Source: Streptomyces luteolus
GTDB taxonomy: Bacteria; Actinomycetota; Actinomycetes; Streptomycetales; Streptomycetaceae
NCBI RefSeq assembly: GCF_029968015.1
Contig: NZ_JASCIS010000001.1
Span: forward strand, 310,001 to 374,000
Length of the DNA: 64,000 nt
Reading direction: 5' to 3'
Below, one piece after another: positions 18,124-26,413 of this stretch (within the stretch, counting starts at the first letter, position 1; every line of letters begins with the position of its first letter). Both the position numbers and the translations under genes were made by a program. The notes beneath the pieces were generated by a model, which was not told the DNA's origin, made no database searches, and saw only the letters and a program-made list of their open reading frames with translations.

Positions 18124-18825
18124 TCAGCCCTCCCGGTCACGCACCGCCGACCAGAACTCCTGCACGATCCGGTCCAGGAAGTCCCGCCCGGAGTTCTCGT
18201 CCCCGGCCTCCATGCCGGACCAGCTCAGCGTGGCCACCATCCGCGCGTGGTACTCGCCGTGCAGCCCGTCGAGCACCGCCTCCACCGTGGCCTTCGGCAG
18301 CGGTACCAGCTTGGTCACCGGGCGGACATAGCCCTCCCAGCGGGCCGTGACCGCGCTGCGCAGCAGGTCGGCGAGTTTCTCCTCGCGGCCCGTGACCGTG
18401 ATGAAGTCCCGCACCCCGAGCGCGAGCACCTCGGCGAGCGCCGCCGACTGCCGCTCGTTGCCCCGCCACCGGCCGCTCTCCTCCATCCGCAGATACGCGT
18501 CGTGTTCGAGGCCCACCTCGCGGGCCACGTCCTGCGTGGCGAGCCCGCAGGAGATCCGGTGCTCCCGCAAGGTCGTCGCGGCGCCCAGGAGCTCACCCGG
18601 CCCGCACCACAACGCCCCGGCGAGCGCGGTGAGTTCGGCCGATGTGGGCACACTCCGGCCGCGCTCCCAGTCGGCCACGGTGTCCGGTGTGACGTACGAC
18701 AGTCCGTAACTGGCCCGCAGGCTGTACGCGACATGGCCGTGGGCCATCCCGAGCGCCTCACGCAGCCGCCGGGCAGCAAGATTGTTGAAGGGCGGCGTGG
18801 CGCCTGCAGCCTGGCTCTGATGCAC
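18124..18825 (-). CDS. XRE-type regulator with two helix-turn-helix regions
   Basis: A 233-aa cytoplasmic regulator. GTG 18825 starts it. The first HTH spans about residues 18-70 (ARRLREALGMAHGHVAYSL, then VTPDTVADWERGRSVPTSAE). The second spans about 85-135 (LREHRISCGLATQDVAREVG then LEHDAYLRMEESGRWRGN). The remaining C-terminal part is helical with HGEYHARMVATLSWSGMEAGDENSG and no known sensor motif. Such proteins are common in Streptomyces, often as developmental or stress regulators; the target is unknown. It sits between pfkA and a sugar ABC importer, both convergent or downstream, so it is probably transcribed alone. Confidence 0.8.
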   Translation of the reverse strand: MHQSQAAGATPPFNNLAARRLREALGMAHGHVAYSLRASYGLSYVTPDTVADWERGRSVPTSAELTALAGALWCGPGELLGAATTLREHRISCGLATQDVAREVGLEHDAYLRMEESGRWRGNERQSAALAEVLALGVRDFITVTGREEKLADLLRSAVTARWEGYVRPVTKLVPLPKATVEAVLDGLHGEYHARMVATLSWSGMEAGDENSGRDFLDRIVQEFWSAVRDREG

Positions 18826-18937
18826 GCGGTCACGTTAGAACGCTACTCAACGGTCGCCTACGGTGCGTTCACCCAGGATTACGGGGCGCGCACTCGTCGT
18901 AGGAAGGTCCTAGTAACGGCTTGCTACTCGGAGGTCC

Positions 18938-19789
18938 TCACCCCTTGACCGCACCGCCGAGCGCGAAGCCGCCGCCCAGGCGGCGGGCGATCAGGATGTA
19001 GAGGAGCAGGACCGGGGTGGAGTAGATGATCGAGAACGCCGCGAGCTGGCCGTAGACCACCGTGCCGCGGTTGCCGAAGAAGTCGTTGATGCTGACCGAG
19101 GCCGGCATCTGCTCGGGGGAGAGCAGCAGCATGAACGGGACGAAGAAGTTGCCCCACATCATCACGAACGAGTAGACCGTCACGACGGCGATGCCGGGCC
19201 CCATCAGGGGCAGCACGACCCGCAGCAGGGACTGGAACGGGGACGCCCCGTCCGTCCAGGCCGCCTCCTCCAGCTCCTTCGGCACGCCGTCCATGAAGTT
19301 CTTCATCAGCCATACAGCGAACGGCAGTTGGGACGCCGCGAAGAACAGGATCGTGCCGTGCATCGTGTCGATCAGTTCCACCTGGACGAACATCGCGTAC
19401 ACGGGGACCATGATCGCCGTGATCGGCAGACACGTCGCGAAAAGGACCGTCGCCAGGAAGGCCCGGCCCGTGCGGGAGCGGTAGCGGGACAGCGGGTACG
19501 CCGCGAGGGCCGCGCACGCGACCGTCAGGAGGGTGGCGCCGCCGCACAGGATCAGGCTGTTGAGCAGCGGCGTGAACGTCACGTCGGGGACGAGCACCGC
19601 GTCGAAGTTGGCGAAGGTGAACTCATCCGGCACCTTCACCCGCAGATCGGCGTCGGCGTCCACGGCGGAGAGCAGCACCCAGGCCAGCGGCAGGACGAAC
19701 GCGGCCGCCACGGCGAGGAGCGCCACGTCGGCCGTGAGTCTCCGGGTCGTACGCCGGGCGGCCAGGGTCGGCTTCATCGCGTCGGACAC
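18938..19789 (-). CDS. Sugar ABC transporter permease (MalG type)
   Basis: Inner-membrane half of a carbohydrate importer (CUT1 family), 283 aa with about six membrane helices. The cytoplasmic EAA loop is visible: EEAAWTDGASPFQSLLRVVL near 195-215, where the ATPase docks. It is the last of three genes (solute-binding protein, MalF-type, MalG-type). No ATPase gene is present, which suits the shared MsiK ATPase used by Streptomyces CUT1 systems. Its start directly follows the stop of the preceding permease gene. Confidence 0.92.
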   Translation of the reverse strand: MSDAMKPTLAARRTTRRLTADVALLAVAAAFVLPLAWVLLSAVDADADLRVKVPDEFTFANFDAVLVPDVTFTPLLNSLILCGGATLLTVACAALAAYPLSRYRSRTGRAFLATVLFATCLPITAIMVPVYAMFVQVELIDTMHGTILFFAASQLPFAVWLMKNFMDGVPKELEEAAWTDGASPFQSLLRVVLPLMGPGIAVVTVYSFVMMWGNFFVPFMLLLSPEQMPASVSINDFFGNRGTVVYGQLAAFSIIYSTPVLLLYILIARRLGGGFALGGAVKG

Positions 19790-20722
19790 TCAGGCCTCCG
19801 TGCGCAGCAGGCGCATGTAGACGAGGGAGAACAGCGAGCCGACCACGAGCAGCAGCAGCGCCACCGCCGTCGCGTAGCCGATCATGCTGTTCTGGAAGGC
19901 CTGCTCGTACATGTAGAGCGGCAGGGTCTGGCTGCGGTTGCCGGGGCCGCCGCGGGTCATCACCCAGATCAGGCCGAACACCGACAGGGTCTGCAGGGTG
20001 TTGAGCATCAGGTTGGTGCCGATGGAGCGGCGGATCATCGGCAGCGTGATGTGCCACATGCGCCGCCAGCCGCCCGCGCCGTCCACCTCGGCGGCCTCCG
20101 TGACCTCTTTCGGGATCTCGTTCAGGGCCGCCGAGTACACCAGCATCGAGAACGCCGTGCCCCGCCACACGTTCGCGAACGACACCGCCAGGATCGGCAG
20201 CGTGAACATCCAGTTCTGGGACGGGAGATGGAGCCAGTCGAGGACCGCGTTCAGGGTGCCCTCGCGGCGGAAGAACGCGTAGAGGAGAAAGCCCGCGACC
20301 ACCTCGGGCAGCACCCACGCCACCACCACGATCCCGCCGGTCAGCGTGCGCACCGGCCTGGACGCGCGCCGCATCAGGGCCGCGAGCGTGAGGCCGAGCG
20401 TGTTCTGCCCGATCAGGGACGAGACCACGGTGAACACCAGCGTCAGCCAGACCGCGTTGAGGAAGTCCTCGTCACCGAAGGCCTTCGTGAAGTTCTCCAG
20501 GCCGACGAACGACGACTCCGCCTGACCCGTCAACTGCAGGTCCGTGAAGGCGAGATAGACGCAGTAGCCGATCGGGCCCGCCAGGAACAGCAGCAGCAGG
20601 ACCACGCCGGGCGAGGCGGGCAGGGCCCGCGCCAGCATGCGGCGCGGGCCGGGGGAGGTGGGGCCGGTCGGCGCGGTCGGGCCGGGGGAGGGTGCCTTGG
20701 CGGCCGGTGGGGCAGCGGTCAC
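19790..20722 (-). CDS. Sugar ABC transporter permease (MalF type)
   Basis: Partner permease of 310 aa with six or more predicted helices. A Pro-rich cytoplasmic N-terminus of about 35 residues precedes the first helix (SPGVVLLLLFLAGPIGYCVY). The EAA loop reads TEAAEVDGAGGWRRMWHITL near 215-234. GTG 20722 overlaps the TGA of the solute-binding gene by four bases (20719-20722), so translation is probably coupled. The next gene starts directly after its stop. Confidence 0.92.
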   Translation of the reverse strand: MTAAPPAAKAPSPGPTAPTGPTSPGPRRMLARALPASPGVVLLLLFLAGPIGYCVYLAFTDLQLTGQAESSFVGLENFTKAFGDEDFLNAVWLTLVFTVVSSLIGQNTLGLTLAALMRRASRPVRTLTGGIVVVAWVLPEVVAGFLLYAFFRREGTLNAVLDWLHLPSQNWMFTLPILAVSFANVWRGTAFSMLVYSAALNEIPKEVTEAAEVDGAGGWRRMWHITLPMIRRSIGTNLMLNTLQTLSVFGLIWVMTRGGPGNRSQTLPLYMYEQAFQNSMIGYATAVALLLLVVGSLFSLVYMRLLRTEA

Positions 20723-22080
20723 TTCTTGACCACTTCACCGTTCGTCACGGAGTCCAGCTCCTCGTCGTACCCCTTCGCGGCCTCGGCCACCGAGGCGTCC
20801 CCGGTCGTCACGCCCTCCATCGCCTCCTGGATGGCCGTCGACACCTTCGGGTACGCGGGATACGCCGGGCGGTAGTGCGTGTACTCCACCAGGTCCGTGA
20901 AGAACTTGATGCCCGGCTGCGCCTTCACGTACGCCGGGTCTGCGGCGACGTCCTCGCGGACCGCGATGCCCGAGTTGGCGACGTACCACTTCTGCGCGTT
21001 CGCCTTGGTCTGCATCGTCTCGATGAACTCGAAGGCCAGGTCCGGGTTGGCCGCCTTCGACGGGACCGCCCACGTCCAGCCGCCGGACATGCTCACCTTG
21101 CCGGGCGCCTGGCCGTGCTGCGTCGGCATGTGCGCGAGGCCCAACTCCTTCGACCACTCCGGCCATTCGTGCCCCGCCCCGGCCAGCCAGTCCTGCGGCA
21201 GCCACGAGCCGTCCAGGTTGATGGCCAGCTTGCCCTCGGGCATCAGCTCGCCGCGGGCGCGGGTGCCGATGTTCGGGTCGAGCGCGTCGGAGACCTCGGG
21301 GCCGAGCTTCTCCTTGTAGACGGTCTCCACGAACTCCAGCGAGTCCTTGAAGCCCTTGCCGCCCGCGATCCACTTCTTCGCGTCCGGGTCGTAGAGCGGG
21401 TCCTCGCCCGTGCCGTAGAGCAGCATCTCGAAGCCCTGCATCGTGGCCATCTCACCGGCGGGCTTGCCCGTGTAGACGTTCAGCGGGATGACGCCCGGGA
21501 CCTTCTTCTTGATCGTGCGGGCCGCGTCCAGGATCTCCGCCCAGTTCTTCGGCTGCCAGTCCTCGGGCAGGCCCGCCTTCTTGAAGATGTCCTTGCTGAA
21601 CCAGAGAGCCCGCGTGTCCGTCCCGTCCGGCACGCCGTACGTCTTGCCGTCCTCGCCCTTGGCCGCCGACTTCGCGGTGTCGACGAACTGGTCCCAGTCC
21701 TTCCACTTCTTCAGATACGGGTCCAGGGGCTTCAAGTACCCGCTTGTGATGTCCGAGTTGATGAGGAACGTGTCCTCGTACACGAGGTCGGGAGCGGTCT
21801 TCGGGGAGCGCAGCATCTGCTGCAGCTTCGTGTAGTACTCCGAGTCCGGCGCCTTGATCGGGACCAGCTTCACCTTTTTGCCCGGATGCGCCTTCTCGAA
21901 CTGCTTCTTCATCTCGCCCAGGTACTTGTCCATCACCCGGATCTGGTTGTCCGTGGACTGCTTGTACGAGACCTTCACGACATCCGGGTCGCTCTCCGCG
22001 CCCCCACCGCAGGCGGTGAGCGTGGCGGCGGCGAACACGGCGGCGGCGGTGAGGAGCACGGGAGCGCTGGGGCGGGGCAC
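20719..22080 (-). CDS. Sugar ABC transporter solute-binding lipoprotein
   Basis: Extracellular family 1 substrate-binding protein of 453 aa that delivers a sugar to the two downstream permeases. GTG 22080 has AGGAGGT 6 bp upstream. The signal peptide ends in lipobox TLTAC (Cys24), giving a membrane-anchored lipoprotein. Typical family features are QFEKAHPGKKVKLVPIKA near 60-77, APDLVYEDTFLINS, YGVPDGTDTRALWFSKDIFK and SGGWTWAVPSKAANPDLAFE. The sugar cannot be named. A LacI-type palindrome lies about 130 bp upstream. Confidence 0.92.
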   Translation of the reverse strand: MPRPSAPVLLTAAAVFAAATLTACGGGAESDPDVVKVSYKQSTDNQIRVMDKYLGEMKKQFEKAHPGKKVKLVPIKAPDSEYYTKLQQMLRSPKTAPDLVYEDTFLINSDITSGYLKPLDPYLKKWKDWDQFVDTAKSAAKGEDGKTYGVPDGTDTRALWFSKDIFKKAGLPEDWQPKNWAEILDAARTIKKKVPGVIPLNVYTGKPAGEMATMQGFEMLLYGTGEDPLYDPDAKKWIAGGKGFKDSLEFVETVYKEKLGPEVSDALDPNIGTRARGELMPEGKLAINLDGSWLPQDWLAGAGHEWPEWSKELGLAHMPTQHGQAPGKVSMSGGWTWAVPSKAANPDLAFEFIETMQTKANAQKWYVANSGIAVREDVAADPAYVKAQPGIKFFTDLVEYTHYRPAYPAYPKVSTAIQEAMEGVTTGDASVAEAAKGYDEELDSVTNGEVVKK

Positions 22081-22207
22081 GGCACGACCTCCTACGAGCC
22101 ATACGTGACCGGGCGGCCTTGGCGGGCGCCTTCGCTGGCTGCCCGGTGAACGTAAGGCGACGCTCCGAGGCTGGTCAATGCCCGTGCGTAGGGGGTCCGA
22201 GGTTCCG

Positions 22208-22221
22208 TGACAACGTTGTTA
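22208..22221. promoter_or_regulatory. LacI-type palindromic operator upstream of the sugar ABC operon
   Basis: TGACAACGTTGTTA contains the perfect palindrome ACAACGTTGT with the central CG step typical of LacI-family operators. It is 128 bp before the solute-binding gene start. No LacI regulator is encoded in the window. Confidence 0.5.
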
Positions 22222-22260
22222 TTGCGCGCGCTGTACGAGGCCTCCGGCCCGGGTGCCGCC

Positions 22261-22316
22261 CAGCCGCCCAGCCGCCCAGCCGCCCAGCCGCTCAAGCGTT
22301 CAGCCGTTCAGCCGCT
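22261..22316. repeat. 8-bp tandem repeat at the 3' end of the citrate/dicarboxylate-type response regulator
   Basis: Seven units of CAGCCGCC or close variants (CAGCCGCT, CAGCCGTT). The array begins outside the gene and runs over its last codons and stop (22308-22310). Confidence 0.6.
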
Positions 22317-23006
22317 CAGCCAGCGGTAGTGCAGCTCCGGGCGGCCGACCTGGCCGTACTGCGGGCTGCGCGCCGCCCGGCCGGACGTCACCAGGTGCTC
22401 CAGATAGCGGCGGGCCGTGATCCGCGACAGACCCGCCGCGGCCGCCGCGGCCGTAGCCGTCAGGCCCTCCGGCGAGGCCGCCCGCAACGTCTGCGTGACC
22501 CGATCGAGGGTCGGCGCGCTCAAGCCCTTGGGCAGCGCGACCGGCCCCGGCGAACGCAGCGTCGCGAGCGCCCGGTCCACCTCGGCCTGACTGTCCGCCT
22601 CCCCGGCCGCGCCCCGGAACTCCGCGTACCGCACGAGCCGGTCCCGCAGCGTGGCGAACGTGAACGGCTTCAGGACGTACTGCACGACCCCGAGCGAGAC
22701 ACCCTCGCGCACGATCGTCAGATCACGCGCCGACGTCACCGCGATCACATCGGCCTGATGCCCCGCCGCCCGCAGGGAACGCGCCAGCTGCAGACCGTGG
22801 CCGTCCGGCAGATACAGGTCGAGCAGCAGCAGGTCCACCTCGGTCCGGTCGAGCACCCGGCGCGCCTCGGCGCCCGAGTGGGCCTTGCCGACCGTACGGA
22901 ATCCGGGCACCCGGTCCACGTACTGGACGTGCGCGTCCGCCGCCACCGGGTCGTCCTCGACGACGAGCACCCGGATCGCGGGCGCGGAGTCCTCGGCTCC
23001 GGTCAT
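22308..23006 (-). CDS. CitB/DcuR-type response regulator
   Basis: DNA-binding partner of the kinase encoded just upstream; 232 aa. The receiver domain has the acidic pair VVEDDP near 15-20, phosphoacceptor Asp63 in LLLLD63LYLPDG, Thr in VTSARD and Lys in LKPF. The C-terminal helical domain (GLTATAAAAAAGLSRITARR then YLEHLVTSGRAARS) is typical of the DcuR/CitB group. ATG 23006 is the last of five ATGs spaced 20 bp apart; it is the only one that opens this frame, as the in-frame copy at 23066 meets a stop. The divergent dctA gene at 24963 is the likely target. Confidence 0.9.
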   Translation of the reverse strand: MTGAEDSAPAIRVLVVEDDPVAADAHVQYVDRVPGFRTVGKAHSGAEARRVLDRTEVDLLLLDLYLPDGHGLQLARSLRAAGHQADVIAVTSARDLTIVREGVSLGVVQYVLKPFTFATLRDRLVRYAEFRGAAGEADSQAEVDRALATLRSPGPVALPKGLSAPTLDRVTQTLRAASPEGLTATAAAAAAGLSRITARRYLEHLVTSGRAARSPQYGQVGRPELHYRWLSG

Positions 23007-23090
23007 GCGGGCCCCTCTCCGGTCATGCGGGCCCCTCTCCGGTCATGCGGGCCCCTCTCCGGTCATGCGGGCCCCTCTCCGGTCATGCGG
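23001..23090. repeat. 20-bp tandem repeat carrying a ribosome site and ATG in each unit
   Basis: Four full units and one partial unit of GGTCATGCGGGCCCCTCTCC. Read on the minus strand, each unit gives ATGACCGGAGAGGGGCCCGC, that is an ATG followed by a GGAGAGG site placed for the next ATG. The kinase stop TGA (23045-23043) overlaps the ATG at 23046, while the regulator actually starts at 23006. Confidence 0.85.
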
Positions 23091-24779
23091 ACACGTCCTG
23101 GATCCTGGATCCTGGATCACGCCTCGGCTCCCGGTGGCCGCCCCTCTCGCCTCTCGCCGCAGCGGCAGCCGTACGGCGAACTCCGCGCCGCCGTCCGCGG
23201 AGGCGGTCACCTCGACCGAGCCGCCGTGCCGGTGGACCGTCTGCCGGACCAGGGCCAGGCCGAGGCCGCGCCCCGGGCCTTTGCCGGACCAGCCGCGCCG
23301 GAACACATCCGCGTCCGCGGGTATGCCGGGCCCGTTGTCGCCGACCCGGAGGAGCAGCTCCGCTTCGGCGGCGCGCGCGGTTACCGTAACCCGCCCGCCC
23401 GGTGTGCCGGTCGCCGCGTCCACCGCGTTGTCGATCAGATTGCCCAGGACCGTCACCAGGTCACGGGTCGGCAGCGAGTCCGGAAGCAGCCCGTCGTCCA
23501 TCCGGCTGTCCTCGGACACCACCAGCTCCACTCCGTGCTCGTTGGCCTGCGCCGCCTTGCCGAGCAGCAGCGCCGCGAGCACCGGCTCACCCACGGACGT
23601 CACCACCTGGTCGGTCAGCGCCTGCGCCAGCTCCAGCTCCGCCGTCGCGAACTCCACCGCCTCGTCGGCGCGGCCCAGCTCGATCAGCGAGACCACGGTG
23701 TGCAGCCGGTTCGCCGCCTCGTGCGCCTGCGAGCGCAGGGCCTGTGTGAACCCCCGCTCGTGGTTCAACTCCCCCGTCAGCGCCTGCAGTTCGGTGTGGT
23801 CCCGCAGCGTGACGACGGTGCCGCGCCGCTCGCCCCCGGACACCGGCGAGGTGTTGAGCACGACCACCCGGTCGCCGGTCAGATGCACCTCGTCGACCCG
23901 CGGCTCGGCGGCGAGCAGCGCCCCCGTCAACGGCGTCGGCAGCCCCAGATCCGCGACGCCCCGGCCGACCGCGTCCTCACCGAGCCCGAGCAGTTCCCGC
24001 GCGCCGTCGTTGATCAACGCGATCCGCCGCTGCCCGTCCAGCATCAGCAGCCCCTCGCGTACCGCGTGCAGCGCCGCCTGGTGGTACCCGTGCATCTGCG
24101 ACAGCTCGGCCGCGTTCATCCCGTGCGTATGGCGGCGAAGGCGCGCGTTCACCACGTACGTGCCGAGCCCGCCGAGCGCGAGCGCGGCCGCCGCGACGCC
24201 GACGAGCGCGGTCAGCTGGTCCCGTACCTGCTGGGTGATTTCCTTGATCGTGATGCCCGCACTGACCAGGCCCACGATCCGCCCCCGGTCCTCGATCGGC
24301 GTCACCACCCGCACGGAAGGACCGAGCGTCCCGGTGTACGTCTCGTGGAACGTGCGGCCGTCCAGGGCGGGCCCGATGTGGCCGAGGAACCTGGCGCCGA
24401 TGTTCTCCGGCGTCGGATGCGTCCAGCGGATCCCCCGCGGATTCATGATCGTCACGAAGTCCACATCGGTGGCCCTGCGCACCTTCTCCGCGTACGGCTG
24501 CAACACCCGGCTCGGATCCGCCTCCCGCGCCGCCTCCCGCACCGAGGGCGACTCGGCGACGGCCCGCGCGGTGGCCGCCGCCTGCCGCTCCGCCGCGTCC
24601 TCGGCCTGCCGGTGCGCGGTGAGGTACGCGAACACGGCGCACCCGGCCACGACGACCGCCACGAGCACGACCTGCATGGCGAACAGCTGCCCGGCGAGGC
24701 TGCGGGGGCGGGGGACGTGGGGGACGTGGGGGATGCGCGGGACGTGGGGGATGCGCGGGACCTGGGGGATTCGGGGCAC
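23043..24779 (-). CDS. CitA/DcuS-type sensor histidine kinase
   Basis: Membrane sensor of 578 aa, probably for C4-dicarboxylates or citrate. GTG 24779 opens the frame and is followed by a repetitive PRIP/HVP segment (residues 2-24). A first membrane helix (about 28-50, FAMQVVLVAVVVAGCAVFAYL) precedes an extracytoplasmic PAS-like sensor domain with FVTIMNPRGIRWTHPTPENI, and a second helix lies near 195-215. A cytoplasmic PAS follows (LLMLDGQRRIALINDGAREL). The H-box HEAANRLHTVVSLIELG is near 352. The ATPase part has GNLIDNAVDAA, VGDNGPGIP and GRGLGLALVRQ. A weak ribosome site leaves the exact start open. Confidence 0.88.
   Translation of the reverse strand: MPRIPQVPRIPHVPRIPHVPHVPRPRSLAGQLFAMQVVLVAVVVAGCAVFAYLTAHRQAEDAAERQAAATARAVAESPSVREAAREADPSRVLQPYAEKVRRATDVDFVTIMNPRGIRWTHPTPENIGARFLGHIGPALDGRTFHETYTGTLGPSVRVVTPIEDRGRIVGLVSAGITIKEITQQVRDQLTALVGVAAAALALGGLGTYVVNARLRRHTHGMNAAELSQMHGYHQAALHAVREGLLMLDGQRRIALINDGARELLGLGEDAVGRGVADLGLPTPLTGALLAAEPRVDEVHLTGDRVVVLNTSPVSGGERRGTVVTLRDHTELQALTGELNHERGFTQALRSQAHEAANRLHTVVSLIELGRADEAVEFATAELELAQALTDQVVTSVGEPVLAALLLGKAAQANEHGVELVVSEDSRMDDGLLPDSLPTRDLVTVLGNLIDNAVDAATGTPGGRVTVTARAAEAELLLRVGDNGPGIPADADVFRRGWSGKGPGRGLGLALVRQTVHRHGGSVEVTASADGGAEFAVRLPLRREARGAATGSRGVIQDPGSRTCPHDRRGARMTGEGPA
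24714..24776. repeat. 9-bp tandem repeat encoding the kinase N-terminus
   Basis: Seven units of GACGTGGGG or GATGCGCGG; on the minus strand they encode alternating V/I-P-R/H triplets at residues 2-22 of the kinase. Confidence 0.7.
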
Positions 24780-24962
24780 AGGTCCATGGTGCCTGGTCGT
24801 ATAAGCACGAACTAAATGAACGCAAGGGTGACCCGGCTCACGGCCGTGGTGGATATTCTCCGGGACCGCTGTCCGGACGTGAGCCGCGTTCTCCCGAGGT
24901 GGGCTGGAGCTCTCCCGGCGTCGGCAGGGTCGTCAACAGAGCCGTATGTGCGAGGAGGCACC

Positions 24963-26309
24963 GTGGCCGCCAAGCGGGACAGAACCCACTTTCTCTATAT
25001 CGCCGTCATCGGCGCGGTGCTGCTCGGCATTGCCGTCGGTTTCGCCGCGCCGGGCGTCGCGGTGGAGCTGAAGCCGCTCGGTACCGGCTTCGTGAACCTG
25101 ATCAAGATGATGATCTCGCCGATCATCTTCTGCACCATCGTCCTCGGCGTGGGCTCCGTACGGAAGGCCGCCAAGGTCGGCGCCGTCGGCGGGCTCGCGC
25201 TCGGGTACTTCATGGTGATGTCGACCGTCGCCCTCGCCATCGGCCTGGTCGTCGGCAACATCCTGGAGCCCGGCCACGGACTGCAGCTCACCGAGGCCGT
25301 ACGCGGCGCCGGAGAGGCGCAGGCCGAGGGCGCCTCGGAGTCCACCGCGGACTTCCTGCTCGGCATCATCCCGACCACGATCGTCTCCGCGTTCACCGGC
25401 GAGTCGGTCCTGCAGACCCTGCTCGTCGCCCTGCTCTGCGGCTTCGCCCTGCAGGCCATGGGCTCCACGGGTGAGCCGATCATTCGCGGCATCGGGCACA
25501 TCCAGCGCCTCGTCTTCCGCGTCCTCGGCATGATCATGTGGGCCGCGCCGGTCGGTGCGTTCGGCGCGATCGCCGCGGTCGTCGGCGAGACCGGCCTGGA
25601 CGCCCTGAAGTCCCTCGCGGTCATCATGATCGGTTTCTACGTCACCTGCGCCCTGTTCGTCTTCGTGGTGCTCGGCACCATCCTGAAGATCTTCACGGGC
25701 ATCAACATCTTCTCGCTCCTGAAGTACCTGGGCCGCGAGTTCCTGCTGATCGTCTCCACCTCGTCCTCGGAGTCCGCGCTGCCGCGGCTCATCGCGAAGA
25801 TGGAGCACCTCGGCGTCAGCAAGCCGGTCACCGGCATCACCGTGCCGACCGGCTACTCCTTCAACCTCGACGGCACCGCGATCTACCTGACGATGGCCTC
25901 GCTGTTCGTGGCCGAGGCGATGGGCGACCCGCTGTCGCTCGGCGAGCAGATCTCGCTCCTGGTCTTCATGATCATCGCGTCGAAGGGCGCGGCGGGCGTC
26001 ACCGGCGCCGGTCTGGCCACGCTCGCGGGCGGGCTGCAGTCGCACCGGCCCGAACTGGTCGACGGCGTCGGCCTGATCGTCGGCATCGACCGCTTCATGA
26101 GCGAGGCCCGCGCCCTCACCAACTTCGCGGGCAACGCCGTCGCCACGGTCCTCGTAGGCACCTGGACCAAGGAGCTCGACAAGGAGCGCGCCGCGCAGGT
26201 CCTCGCCGGACAGCTCCCGTTCGACGAGCGCACCCTGGTCGACGACCACGCGCCCGCCTCGGACGTGGAGCTGCCGGAGCAGGGGGAGAAGGAGCCGGTC
26301 AAGGTCTGA
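24963..26309 (+). CDS. dctA: DctA-type dicarboxylate:cation symporter
   Basis: Sodium- or proton-coupled uptake of C4-dicarboxylates (DAACS family), 448 aa with about eight membrane helices and two re-entrant loops. GTG 24963 follows GGAGG; the frame is open to 24816 without support. Family motifs are FVNLIKMMISPIIFCTIVLG near 43-62, the serine-rich loop STSSSESALPRL (about 265-276), the NLDGTAIY substrate/cation signature (about 301-308), and SKGAAGVTGAG. It is divergent from the CitA/DcuS-type two-component pair, which probably induces it. A 14-bp perfect-stem terminator follows. Confidence 0.93.
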   Translation: MAAKRDRTHFLYIAVIGAVLLGIAVGFAAPGVAVELKPLGTGFVNLIKMMISPIIFCTIVLGVGSVRKAAKVGAVGGLALGYFMVMSTVALAIGLVVGNILEPGHGLQLTEAVRGAGEAQAEGASESTADFLLGIIPTTIVSAFTGESVLQTLLVALLCGFALQAMGSTGEPIIRGIGHIQRLVFRVLGMIMWAAPVGAFGAIAAVVGETGLDALKSLAVIMIGFYVTCALFVFVVLGTILKIFTGINIFSLLKYLGREFLLIVSTSSSESALPRLIAKMEHLGVSKPVTGITVPTGYSFNLDGTAIYLTMASLFVAEAMGDPLSLGEQISLLVFMIIASKGAAGVTGAGLATLAGGLQSHRPELVDGVGLIVGIDRFMSEARALTNFAGNAVATVLVGTWTKELDKERAAQVLAGQLPFDERTLVDDHAPASDVELPEQGEKEPVKV

Positions 26310-26341
26310 CCCTCCGCCCCCCGGCCCCTGCGGCCGATGCG

Positions 26342-26375
26342 CGGCGGGCCGCCCCTGGCGTGGGGCGGCCCGCCG
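26342..26375 (+). terminator. Terminator after dctA
   Basis: A perfect 14-bp stem CGGCGGGCCGCCCC / GGGGCGGCCCGCCG with a 6-base loop lies 32 bp after the dctA stop and before the convergent DUF4239 gene. Confidence 0.85.
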
Positions 26376-26413
26376 TCGTCGTACTCGGAGCCTCTGCGGA
26401 TGTGGCGCCCGGC

